Of a stretch of DNA of 35,050 nt, positions 1 through 7,610 are shown in pieces. How positions within the stretch are numbered: position 1 is the stretch's first letter; each line of letters starts with the position of its first letter. The translations under genes were made by a program, and so were the position numbers. The notes beneath the pieces were generated by a model, which worked only from the letters and a program-made list of their open reading frames with translations, made no database searches and was not told the origin of the DNA. Source of the stretch: an uncultured Alistipes sp. (lineage in GTDB: Bacteria > Bacteroidota > Bacteroidia > Bacteroidales > Rikenellaceae); assembly GCA_900769445.1 (NCBI GenBank), contig CAAGGR010000114.1:1-35050 (forward strand), in the 5' to 3' direction.

Positions 1-4
1 ACCC

Positions 5-259
5 CTTCTGACAAGAAATTGGGTTGTGGGGCTTGGGAAAGTTTGTGTTGTTAAAAGGCGTTGCCTTTTTTGAGAATAAGGGCCTAAAGCGGACCAAAGG
101 GGGGGGCAAAATAATTAGTAATGAGTAGAGAGTAATTAGTAATAGTTAAAAGGCTATGCCTTTTTTATTTTACCCTTTAAGCCCTTTTCTGCCTCTTTCT
201 GCCCTTTGGTATCAGACGCAGTAATTATAACACGCAAAGCGCACCATACCTTTGAGGCA
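5..259. repeat. Long direct repeat, copy 1
   Basis: This ~255 bp block recurs almost unchanged at 3436-3693, offset by 3431 bp. It contains two short hairpins of the same design (AAAAGGC-GTT-GCCTTTT at 53-69 and AAAAGGC-TAT-GCCTTTT at 148-164), a G-tract of 8 (7 in the other copy), and an internal 11-mer TAATTAGTAAT repeated at 112-122 and 133-143. Similarity falls off after the shared CACCATAC...GAGGCA stretch, just before the promoter of the downstream gene. No coding potential is convincing. It could be a dispersed intergenic element or the scar of a segmental duplication. Confidence 0.9.
148..166 (+). terminator. Short hairpin with T-tract inside repeat copy 1
   Basis: A 7-bp stem AAAAGGC/GCCTTTT with a TAT loop runs into TTTTTTATTTT, which looks like a weak intrinsic terminator. 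A sister hairpin at 53-69 has the same stem with a GTT loop. In repeat copy 2 the second hairpin has one stem mismatch (AAAAGTC). Any gene it would terminate lies before the window. Confidence 0.4.
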
Positions 260-395
260 AAACTTCGCAAAGTTCAGTTTCCACGTTTCAGTTTATATAG
301 TCAAATATCCTCGTTATTTATGTGCGCGCGATGCATAGATATGTATAATATGTTGAAAATCGTTGACAAAATTATGCAGTTTGCTTAAAAAGCAG

Positions 396-403
396 TACAT
401 TTG
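396..403 (+). promoter_or_regulatory. Promoter -7 box of the large lipoprotein gene
   Basis: TACATTTG matches the Bacteroidetes TAnnTTTG element and lies 54 nt upstream of the ATG. No clean TTTG sits at the usual -33 spacing; the nearest one, at 380-383, is too close. Confidence 0.6.
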
Positions 404-457
404 CACACTCAGTAGTATGAGAATAAAGACATTTATTTACTATAATTATTAACTTTT

Positions 458-3307
458 ATGAAAAATTTTAATCGCGCACTTTGCGCAATTTTTGTTTTCG
501 TTCTAGCCATCTCATTGGGCGCATGTACCGACCCAAATATGGATGAGAGCGGAAAGACTTCAGTGCAGCTTAAAGGCTCCACTCCTACTCCTTATGGTGC
601 TGAGGTTGTATTCTCAATGAACAACATCAAGGAGATCGCATACATGGTGCGTGATACTGAGATTCTACCTGCGGCAATCCTAAAGGGTGGTCGACTTTCA
701 AAGGTCTCTGGCAAGCAGGCTACTATCTCAGTTACAGGTCTTGAGTCAGAGTCTCTCTACACCGTATTCTTCGCATTCCGCGATATCAACGGCAATGTTT
801 TGGAGGATGTAGTTAAGGTTGAGTTCATGACTACAGCGTATGGCGATAGCGTATTGACAGTTACCGACCGTATGTATGATGGTTTTGCTGTGCATATTCA
901 GATTCCAGAGGAGGTTAAGGCTCGTGGCAACGCTTTGCGTTACGCTACTGCATCTATGCCTATGTACAACTACTCTAAGATGATGGGTACTATCGAGTTG
1001 GATATGCTTCTTTACAATGCAGGTCAGTACACTACTACGGATAAGACTGTTATCTATGATGAGTACCACAACGTTGAGCGTGATGAGAACGGTAACGAGG
1101 TGATTGGTGATGATGGTACTTCTGCATCTTACTCAGACCCTAAGGTGCCAGGTGAGCCAGGCTACTTCCTTGTTGGTGAGTATGCATATATGGCTGATCC
1201 TGAGGAGCGTATTGTCTATGCCGATAGAGATAATGACGGAGTGAAGGAGGTCTTCACCGTAAGCAGTGAGACTGATTACTTGACAGAGAGCATCTGGTGG
1301 TATCCTGCAGGTTGGCCGTCAGGCTACTATAAGCCAATGTATGACTGGGATACTTTCGCTGCTGAGGTTAAAAACCCAGATTTCGATACTGAGAAGCATT
1401 GGTCTGGTTACTATCAGCGTATCTTTGTTGAGACTCTTGACCCAGAGGTTATCGAGGATGGTGTAACCATTGAGGTTACTAATAAGACATGTAAGGATGC
1501 TACTATTACATTCTACAAGTCAAGCGATATTTCGCAGTTCTGCTACCTAATCACTACTGAGAGTGAGTATCAGACTCAGATTCTCCCAATTCTCGAGAAC
1601 AATGAGGACTACGTGCGTTGGTTTGTTGGTTCATACTTCGCGATGATGTCTTTCGGCGTACGAGCTGAGCAGGATGATATCATGGAGATTAACCTATCTG
1701 GATGGTTTACCGATACCAATGGTATGGCTGGTCAGGAGATTCGTGTTATGGCTACAGGTATTGGCGATAGTGAAGGTAAGATTCAGAGTTTCGATACTTT
1801 GACCTTCAAATTGCCAGAGATTACTAAGCCAGATCCTGTGGTTATTGTTACTCCTAAGTATGATGCGAACGACCCATACCACGTTACATTCAACATCAAG
1901 AATGCGGACCCTTCAAATGAGATTGATGAGGCAATCTTTGCATGTAACTATGTTCGTGAGTTCGATGCGGCTATTGGTAAGGATGGTTATGAGGCATTCC
2001 TAAAGTCGTTGAATAATAAGGATGGCTATAACAAATTTAACAAGGATGAGCTTGCTCAGATTAACTGTAAGTCATACACAATCGGTGAGGGTCCAAACGC
2101 TATCGAGACAAAGTATGATGGTTTCGATTTCAAGGTATCATCACGTGATGCTGCTACTACACGTCTTGCAGTACTTGTTTACAATAAGGAGGGTTCAAGC
2201 AACCACCCAGACGAGGCAGAATCTCCAGCTGTTGCTGAGTACACTACTCCTAATGCAAACTATCCTGAGCGTGTAGATTCAGAGCTATTCGAGAAGCTTC
2301 AGGGTGAGTGGGTTGCAACTGCACCTATGCAGAACTATGTTGCTATTACAGATGAGGATGGCAACACTACATCTTATGGCTATGAGGATGCTGGTACTTG
2401 CACATCTGATATCACTATCTTGGGTAGCCTTTCATGCCCAGAGGTTATGCCTGATGAGGTTTGGAGCATCTACGAGAAGGCTGGAGTAGCACGTGAGAAG
2501 GCTGAGGCTCTATACGCAGAGTTGGTTCGCTTGACTGAGTGGTACAACAATCGTACTCGCGGTTTCAACCGTCTATTGTGTCTTGGTTACGACTTTGCAG
2601 ATCCTAAGTATATGCTTAGCCATATAGCTACACCATACGAATTGTTCACAATGGAGAATTACTCTGTAAGTCAGGTTGGCTACATGTTCTACGACTTCGG
2701 TCCAAAGTGGAACCTTGAGATTGATGCTGACGGTAGCGTATGGTTGCCACTCAACATTGAGCTTGAGTACCCATTGGTAGCATGGAGCTTCGGTACTGAG
2801 TACACATTGTATATGTTGGGTGTAAGTGAGTCATCATACATTGCTGGTGATATTGTAAACGCTGCTGGTAACACAACTCTTAAGGCTCGCTTCCCAGTTG
2901 AGGTTTCTGATGACTACAACACTATCACTATCAAGCCTATCGAGTACGAGAAGGCTGATAAAACTATAGAGCGCTTCTACCCATGTGTTGCACAGCTTAC
3001 TCAGGGTCGGGCTACACCAGTTAACCCACGTGTTAAGGGTGATGTAGTTCTTAAGCGTAAGAGCGCTACAGCTTCTGCTGCTAAGGCAAATGTAGCTCCA
3101 GCAGCTAACGCTGTTCGTCAGGCTGTACCATCACTTGGTGAGGCTCCAGTGCCAATGTCTGCGCCACAGTACACAATGACACCTATGGATCCATCAATCA
3201 TTAAGCCTATCAAGCGTGTTGTTCGCGAGGAGAAGATTGAGCCAGGTGTTGAGGCATACCACAAGCGCGCTACTGCAGCTGTTAAGGCTTACTATGGCAT
3301 CAAGTAA
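458..3307 (+). CDS. Large surface lipoprotein of unknown function
   Basis: This 949-residue protein opens with a lipoprotein signal: a hydrophobic stretch at residues 6-20, then lipobox LGAC with Cys23 as the lipidation site. The acidic residues after it (TDPNMDE) are compatible with the Bacteroidetes surface-export signal. The first half looks like two or more beta-sandwich modules of Ig/fibronectin type, around residues 35-125 and 335-460, the latter opening VTIEVTNKTCKDATITF. A further module is likely near 475-620. Residues ~880-915 are low-complexity Ala/Pro/Val, followed by a basic C-terminal tail. I see no catalytic motif and do not recognise a named family. It is a single-gene unit with its own promoter and a strong terminator, and it sits between two long direct repeats. 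Substrate binding or adhesion is possible but unproven. Confidence 0.85.
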   Translation: MKNFNRALCAIFVFVLAISLGACTDPNMDESGKTSVQLKGSTPTPYGAEVVFSMNNIKEIAYMVRDTEILPAAILKGGRLSKVSGKQATISVTGLESESLYTVFFAFRDINGNVLEDVVKVEFMTTAYGDSVLTVTDRMYDGFAVHIQIPEEVKARGNALRYATASMPMYNYSKMMGTIELDMLLYNAGQYTTTDKTVIYDEYHNVERDENGNEVIGDDGTSASYSDPKVPGEPGYFLVGEYAYMADPEERIVYADRDNDGVKEVFTVSSETDYLTESIWWYPAGWPSGYYKPMYDWDTFAAEVKNPDFDTEKHWSGYYQRIFVETLDPEVIEDGVTIEVTNKTCKDATITFYKSSDISQFCYLITTESEYQTQILPILENNEDYVRWFVGSYFAMMSFGVRAEQDDIMEINLSGWFTDTNGMAGQEIRVMATGIGDSEGKIQSFDTLTFKLPEITKPDPVVIVTPKYDANDPYHVTFNIKNADPSNEIDEAIFACNYVREFDAAIGKDGYEAFLKSLNNKDGYNKFNKDELAQINCKSYTIGEGPNAIETKYDGFDFKVSSRDAATTRLAVLVYNKEGSSNHPDEAESPAVAEYTTPNANYPERVDSELFEKLQGEWVATAPMQNYVAITDEDGNTTSYGYEDAGTCTSDITILGSLSCPEVMPDEVWSIYEKAGVAREKAEALYAELVRLTEWYNNRTRGFNRLLCLGYDFADPKYMLSHIATPYELFTMENYSVSQVGYMFYDFGPKWNLEIDADGSVWLPLNIELEYPLVAWSFGTEYTLYMLGVSESSYIAGDIVNAAGNTTLKARFPVEVSDDYNTITIKPIEYEKADKTIERFYPCVAQLTQGRATPVNPRVKGDVVLKRKSATASAAKANVAPAANAVRQAVPSLGEAPVPMSAPQYTMTPMDPSIIKPIKRVVREEKIEPGVEAYHKRATAAVKAYYGIK

Positions 3308-3364
3308 TAATTTCTTGTGAATTTCTTGTGATAAGCCGCAATCTGCGGCACATTCCAAAAGTTC

Positions 3365-3410
3365 AAACCATCCAGGGCTGTACTACAATGTACTATCCCT
3401 GGATGGTTTC
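3365..3410 (+). terminator. Strong hairpin terminator after the lipoprotein gene
   Basis: A perfect 13-bp stem, AAACCATCCAGGG at 3365-3377 with CCCTGGATGGTTT at 3397-3409, encloses a second small GTAC/GTAC stem (3380-3383 with 3390-3393). It is followed by TTCTTTCG, a modest T-rich tail. It lies 58 nt after the stop codon. Confidence 0.8.
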
Positions 3411-3435
3411 TTTCGTGATGCACCACATCTTACGA

Positions 3436-3693
3436 CTTCTCCCAAGAAATTGGGTTGTGGGGCTTGGGAAAGTTTGTGTTGTTAAAAGGCGTTGCCTTTT
3501 TTGAGAATAAGGGCCTAAAGCGGACCAAAGGGGGGGCAAAATAATTAGTAATGAGTAGAGAGTAATTAGTAATAGTTAAAAGTCTATGCCTTTTTATATT
3601 TTACCCTTTAAGCCCTTTTCTGCCTCTTTCTGCCCTTTGGTATTAGTCGCAGTAATCAAATCTCCGTGCGAAGCACACCATACTTTTGAGGCA
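3436..3693. repeat. Long direct repeat, copy 2
   Basis: This is the second copy of the 5-259 block, in the same orientation. Differences include a G-tract of 7 instead of 8, a mismatch in the second hairpin stem, and scattered changes in the last ~50 bp. It occupies most of the 449-bp gap between the lipoprotein and nitroreductase genes and ends about 30 bp before the nitroreductase -7 box. Each copy therefore sits immediately upstream of a different promoter. Confidence 0.9.
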
Positions 3694-3724
3694 TTACGAA
3701 GTTTTCACCTTTCATTTTATTTAC

Positions 3725-3732
3725 TATCTTTG
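3725..3732 (+). promoter_or_regulatory. Promoter -7 box of the nitroreductase-beta-galactosidase pair
   Basis: TATCTTTG fits TAnnTTTG and ends 24 nt before the ATG. A T-rich stretch (TTTT at 3702-3705, 19 nt upstream) may serve as a degenerate -33 element. Confidence 0.65.
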
Positions 3733-3756
3733 TGAAAAATACAAAACTATACCACT

Positions 3757-4386
3757 ATGGCAGATAACTATCTTGAGAAGAAGATGGAGGATTATAAGGC
3801 GACACAGCCCGTGAAGCGACGCACAGCAACACTGCGCCGACTACTGCTACATAACCGCAGTTATCGTGGCTACGACGCCTCATTTAAGGTGCGCGAGGAT
3901 CAGCTACACCGCATAATCGAGGTGGCTACGCTATGCCCTTCGGCGCGCAATCAGCAGGTGTTGCGCTTCCGCCCAGTGTTGGGTGAGGAGGCGACTACAG
4001 TGCTACGCCACATTCGTCTTGGTGGCGCTTTGCCTGAACTTCATCTACCATTTGCTGGTACTGAGCCTAACGCCTTTATCGTGATTTGCTCTACGGTTGA
4101 GGAGTCTAAGTATGTGGATATTGACCTCGGCATTGTGGCGCAGTCGATGCTCTTGCAGGCGGTAGAGATAGGCTTGGGCGGTATCTGCATCGGAGCCTTC
4201 GACCATGAGCCTATCAAGGAGGCGCTAAACCTTAAGTATGAGCCAGCTCTTGTATTGGCTATCGGCAGACCTAACGAGCATATTGAGTTAAAGGAGTGCC
4301 GTGAGGGCGATGTATTGACCTACTATCGCGATGGCGATACTCACTACGTGCCAAAGATATCTGTTAACGACCTAATTTTGAAGTAG
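3757..4386 (+). CDS. Nitroreductase family protein
   Basis: This 209-residue cytoplasmic protein belongs to the FMN-dependent nitroreductase superfamily, which reduces nitro compounds, quinones or flavins with NAD(P)H. The family's features are visible in order: an Arg-containing N-terminal flavin-binding segment (HNRSYRGYD, residues ~32-40), the PSARNQQ segment near residue 62 (equivalent to PSxxNxQ), and GLGGICIGAF near residue 145, a typical late FMN-contacting loop. Length is normal for the family. The gene has its own -7 box and ends one nucleotide before the beta-galactosidase ATG, so the two are probably cotranscribed and translationally coupled. The physiological substrate cannot be read from sequence. 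Confidence 0.9.
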   Translation: MADNYLEKKMEDYKATQPVKRRTATLRRLLLHNRSYRGYDASFKVREDQLHRIIEVATLCPSARNQQVLRFRPVLGEEATTVLRHIRLGGALPELHLPFAGTEPNAFIVICSTVEESKYVDIDLGIVAQSMLLQAVEIGLGGICIGAFDHEPIKEALNLKYEPALVLAIGRPNEHIELKECREGDVLTYYRDGDTHYVPKISVNDLILK

Positions 4387-4387
4387 T

Positions 4388-7300
4388 ATGCGTAGAGTGT
4401 TTCTATCTATAGTGATGGTTGTAGTGGCTGTAGTAGCCACAGCACAAGAGCGAGAGTACTGGGAGCAACCCGAAATTTTTGAGGTTAACAGGCTCCCTGC
4501 GCGCGCTACGCTGACGCCATACGCGACACTCGAAGATGCTATGGAGCGTGGTGCCTCGGAGTGGGTGCGCGATATTAGTGGTGAGTGGAAGTTTCACTGG
4601 AGCGCCACGCCTGCAGAGGCTCCTGAGGGCTTTGAGGTGGCAGGGTATGACGACTCTGCATGGGGTGTTATGCCCGTGCCAGGTAACTGGGAGATAAATG
4701 GTTGCGGTGTGCCTATCTACACCAATGTAACATATCCTTTTCCGAAGAATCCTCCGTTTATTCCTCACCACGACAACCCTACGGGATGTTATCGTCATAG
4801 CTTCGATATTCCCGCGGAGTGGGCAGGTCGTAGGGTAGTGCTACACTTCGAATCGGGACTCGCTGCGATGTACGTCTGGGTAAATGGCATAGAGGTAGGC
4901 TATGCTGAGGGTACTAAGAGCGCTGTTGAGTTCGACATTACAGATATGGTTAAGGAGGGTGCTAACACTTTGGCTGTAAAGGGCTTGCGCTGGGCTGATG
5001 GCTCCTATCTCGAGGATCAGGACTTCTGGCGCTTGTCGGGCTTCGACCGTGGTGTTAAGGTCTACACTACCGATAAGGTGCGCATTGCCGATATGTTTGT
5101 CGTGGCCGACTTGGACAAGAGCTATAAAAATGGTGCTTATGCATCTACCGTTACTATTACGAATGGCTCTGAGGCTACATTCTCTGGCTCAGTGGAGCTT
5201 CAGGTTGTGGATAAGGCGGGTCGGGCAGTAGCAAAACTTAGTCGCAGCATCACTCTCCCTGCTGGTGAGGTTGCAGATGTGGAGTTCTCGAAGAGCATAG
5301 CTAAGGTGGCGCTATGGAGTTACGAACAGCCAACGCTCTATACTACGTTGGTGGCGTTGCGTAGTGCTAATGGCGCTATTGTTGAGGCTACGTCGTGCCG
5401 TGTGGGCTTTAGAAAGGTGGAGATACGCGAGGGTCAGTTGCTGCTAAATGGCAAGCGACTAATGATTAACGGTGTCAATATCCACGAACATAATCCAGCG
5501 AAGGGACACGTCATCACTAAGGAGTTGATGTTGAAGGATATAGCTCTTATGAAGCAGTTTAATATCAACGCTGTGCGCACAAGCCACTACCCTCAGCCAA
5601 CGGAGTGGTACGACCTATGCGACGAGTATGGTATTCTACTTGTAGACGAGGCAAATATCGAGGCTCATGGCTGCGGTACGGACTATCATAGCTCCTATCC
5701 CGATTTCCATCCGTCGCACCGCGAGGAGTGGAAGGGTGCGCACCACGACCGTGTGCGAGCGATGGTGGAGCGCGACAAGAATCACCCCTCGGTGATAATA
5801 TGGTCAATGGGTAACGAGAGCAGCGATGGTGATGTCTATGGCGAGATGTATAGGTGGATACACGAGCGCGATAGATCCCGTTTTGTGCAGCTTGAGCAGG
5901 GCTATGGCGGTGCGCATACCGATATAATCTGCCCTATGTACCCCGATATGAAGGACTTCCGTCGCTATGCCGAGCGCGAAAATATGCGCAAGCCATATAT
6001 TATGTGCGAGTTTGCCCATGCCATGGGTAACTCTACGGGTAATTTCCGTGAGTTCTTCGATATTATGGAGGGTCATCCACATATGCAGGGTGGCTTTATC
6101 TGGGACTGGGTGGATCAGGGTATCGACGCTGTAGGGCGTGATGGTCGACACTACTGGGCATATGGCGGCGACTTCGGGGCGTGGATGTATCCCCACGACG
6201 AGAACTTCTGTTGCAATGGCCTTGTCTTGCCCGACCGCACCCCACATCCAGGACTATATGAGGTAAAGAAGGTGTATCAAGATATCGAGTTTGAGAGACT
6301 CCAAAATAGCAAGCTCCGCATACATAACAACTATCTATACAACAACTTAGCTGATTATAATATTGTGTATGAGGTGTTGTGTGAGGGCGATGTTGTTCTA
6401 CGTGAGGAGTTGCCTATAATCAAGTGTGAGGCGGGTAGTAGCGTAGATGTCGAGCTTAAAACGTGGGAGCAAAAGGAGGGCAAGGAGTATATGCTTAACC
6501 TCTACGCCTTGCAGCGCGAGGAGCATGCACTTATTCCTGCGCGCCATATTGTGGCGTCGGAGCAGATTGCGCTAAGCTGCTATGACTACGCATATTCAGC
6601 ACCCGAGGGCAAACTCGAGGTGGAGCGTGGTGATGGCTGGTTGGTGGCGTATGCTGGCGATACTGGGGTCTTGTTTAATACGGATAATGGTCGTTTAGAG
6701 CGCTACGTATCGGGAGATAGGGATGTGATGACGCAGTTGCCAGAGCCTTGGTTTTGGCGCGCCCCTACAGATAATGATTTCGGAGCAAGCTTCCAGCGTA
6801 CGGCAAATGTATGGCGCACAAATCGTGGTCGCACGGTGGACTCTGCCATCGAGGAGTATGAGGATAGAGTCGTTGTACGCAATGTGCGCGAGTTGGTAGA
6901 TGCTCCATCGCTCTTTACCACCACCTATACATTTATGGCGGATGGCGCACTTAAGGTTGAGGTTGTTTGGGAGCGTAAGGGTGAGTTTGTGCCGGAGCTG
7001 CCACGCCTCGGTATGCGTATGATACTGCCTGAGGGGTACACCAACCTGAAATATTATGGTCGTGGCCCTTGGGAGAATTATGCGGATAGAAAGGAGTCCT
7101 CGTTTGTTGGTCTTTACGAGCAGTCTACCTCTGAGCAGTTGTTCCCATACGTTCGCCCACAAGAGTCGGGTAATAAGTGTGATGTGCGCTGGTTGGAGCT
7201 TACTGATAGCGAGGGTGCAGGCTTGCGCATTGAGGGCTTGCAGCCTCTTAGCATCTCTGCTATGCCACATCGTGCCGAGGACCTTGACCCAGGACTTACC

Positions 7301-7477
7301 AAGAAGCAGATGCACTACTCCGACATAGAGCCACGTCGTGAGGTGGTGCTTCAAGTAGACCTCGCTCAGCGCGGTTTGGGAGGTGATAATTCTTGGGGTG
7401 CGCAGCCACACGACCCCTACCGCCTAACAGCCGACAGGTATGAGTATGGATATATTATCCGCCCTATAGCGCTGTGA
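4388..7477 (+). CDS. Exported GH2 beta-galactosidase, LacZ type
   Basis: A 1029-residue glycoside hydrolase family 2 enzyme that hydrolyses terminal beta-galactosides. A signal peptide (residues 1-19, ending VVATAQ) indicates export to the periplasm, unlike E. coli LacZ of similar length (1023). Order: sugar-binding jelly roll (~50-225), Ig-like domain (~230-340), TIM barrel (~345-640), and a C-terminal beta-galactosidase small-chain domain (~745-1025). The acid/base is Glu477 in WSMGNES and the nucleophile is Glu541 in MCEFAHAMGNS; both codons were checked against the nucleotide sequence. It starts one nucleotide after the nitroreductase stop. No SusC/SusD pair is adjacent, so it is not in an obvious polysaccharide-utilisation locus. 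Specificity within GH2 is inferred from overall LacZ-like architecture. Confidence 0.95.
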   Translation: MRRVFLSIVMVVVAVVATAQEREYWEQPEIFEVNRLPARATLTPYATLEDAMERGASEWVRDISGEWKFHWSATPAEAPEGFEVAGYDDSAWGVMPVPGNWEINGCGVPIYTNVTYPFPKNPPFIPHHDNPTGCYRHSFDIPAEWAGRRVVLHFESGLAAMYVWVNGIEVGYAEGTKSAVEFDITDMVKEGANTLAVKGLRWADGSYLEDQDFWRLSGFDRGVKVYTTDKVRIADMFVVADLDKSYKNGAYASTVTITNGSEATFSGSVELQVVDKAGRAVAKLSRSITLPAGEVADVEFSKSIAKVALWSYEQPTLYTTLVALRSANGAIVEATSCRVGFRKVEIREGQLLLNGKRLMINGVNIHEHNPAKGHVITKELMLKDIALMKQFNINAVRTSHYPQPTEWYDLCDEYGILLVDEANIEAHGCGTDYHSSYPDFHPSHREEWKGAHHDRVRAMVERDKNHPSVIIWSMGNESSDGDVYGEMYRWIHERDRSRFVQLEQGYGGAHTDIICPMYPDMKDFRRYAERENMRKPYIMCEFAHAMGNSTGNFREFFDIMEGHPHMQGGFIWDWVDQGIDAVGRDGRHYWAYGGDFGAWMYPHDENFCCNGLVLPDRTPHPGLYEVKKVYQDIEFERLQNSKLRIHNNYLYNNLADYNIVYEVLCEGDVVLREELPIIKCEAGSSVDVELKTWEQKEGKEYMLNLYALQREEHALIPARHIVASEQIALSCYDYAYSAPEGKLEVERGDGWLVAYAGDTGVLFNTDNGRLERYVSGDRDVMTQLPEPWFWRAPTDNDFGASFQRTANVWRTNRGRTVDSAIEEYEDRVVVRNVRELVDAPSLFTTTYTFMADGALKVEVVWERKGEFVPELPRLGMRMILPEGYTNLKYYGRGPWENYADRKESSFVGLYEQSTSEQLFPYVRPQESGNKCDVRWLELTDSEGAGLRIEGLQPLSISAMPHRAEDLDPGLTKKQMHYSDIEPRREVVLQVDLAQRGLGGDNSWGAQPHDPYRLTADRYEYGYIIRPIAL

Positions 7478-7559
7478 CTCTAAAAAAATCAGGGGGTTAA
7501 GTCTTAAACTAAACGATTACACAAAATAGTAGAGATTATATTTATTGTGTATAATAAAT

Positions 7560-7590
7560 ATAGGCGTGCCCCGATGAAGGACACGCCTAT
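7560..7590. terminator. Bidirectional terminator between converging genes
   Basis: A perfect 9-bp stem, ATAGGCGTG (7560-7568) with CACGCCTAT (7582-7590), has a 13-nt loop. It is followed by a T-rich stretch in both directions (TCTGTTTCT on plus, ATTTATTATA on minus). It sits between the beta-galactosidase and amylase stops and can serve both. Confidence 0.75.
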
Positions 7591-7610
7591 TCTGTTTCTA
7601 TGTAGGAGGG

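Noticed and set aside
93..106. Poly-G tract as a phase-variation switch
   Set aside because: It lies about 300 bp upstream of the promoter, outside any reading frame or -7/-33 spacer, so slippage would have no evident effect.
206..388. 60-residue ORF upstream of the large lipoprotein
   Set aside because: It begins inside the repeat, has no recognisable motif, and its frame is not preserved in the second repeat copy.
6695..7411. 238-residue antisense ORF inside the beta-galactosidase gene
   Set aside because: It is a shadow of a well-supported GH2 enzyme, with no family features and no promoter or ribosome-binding site.
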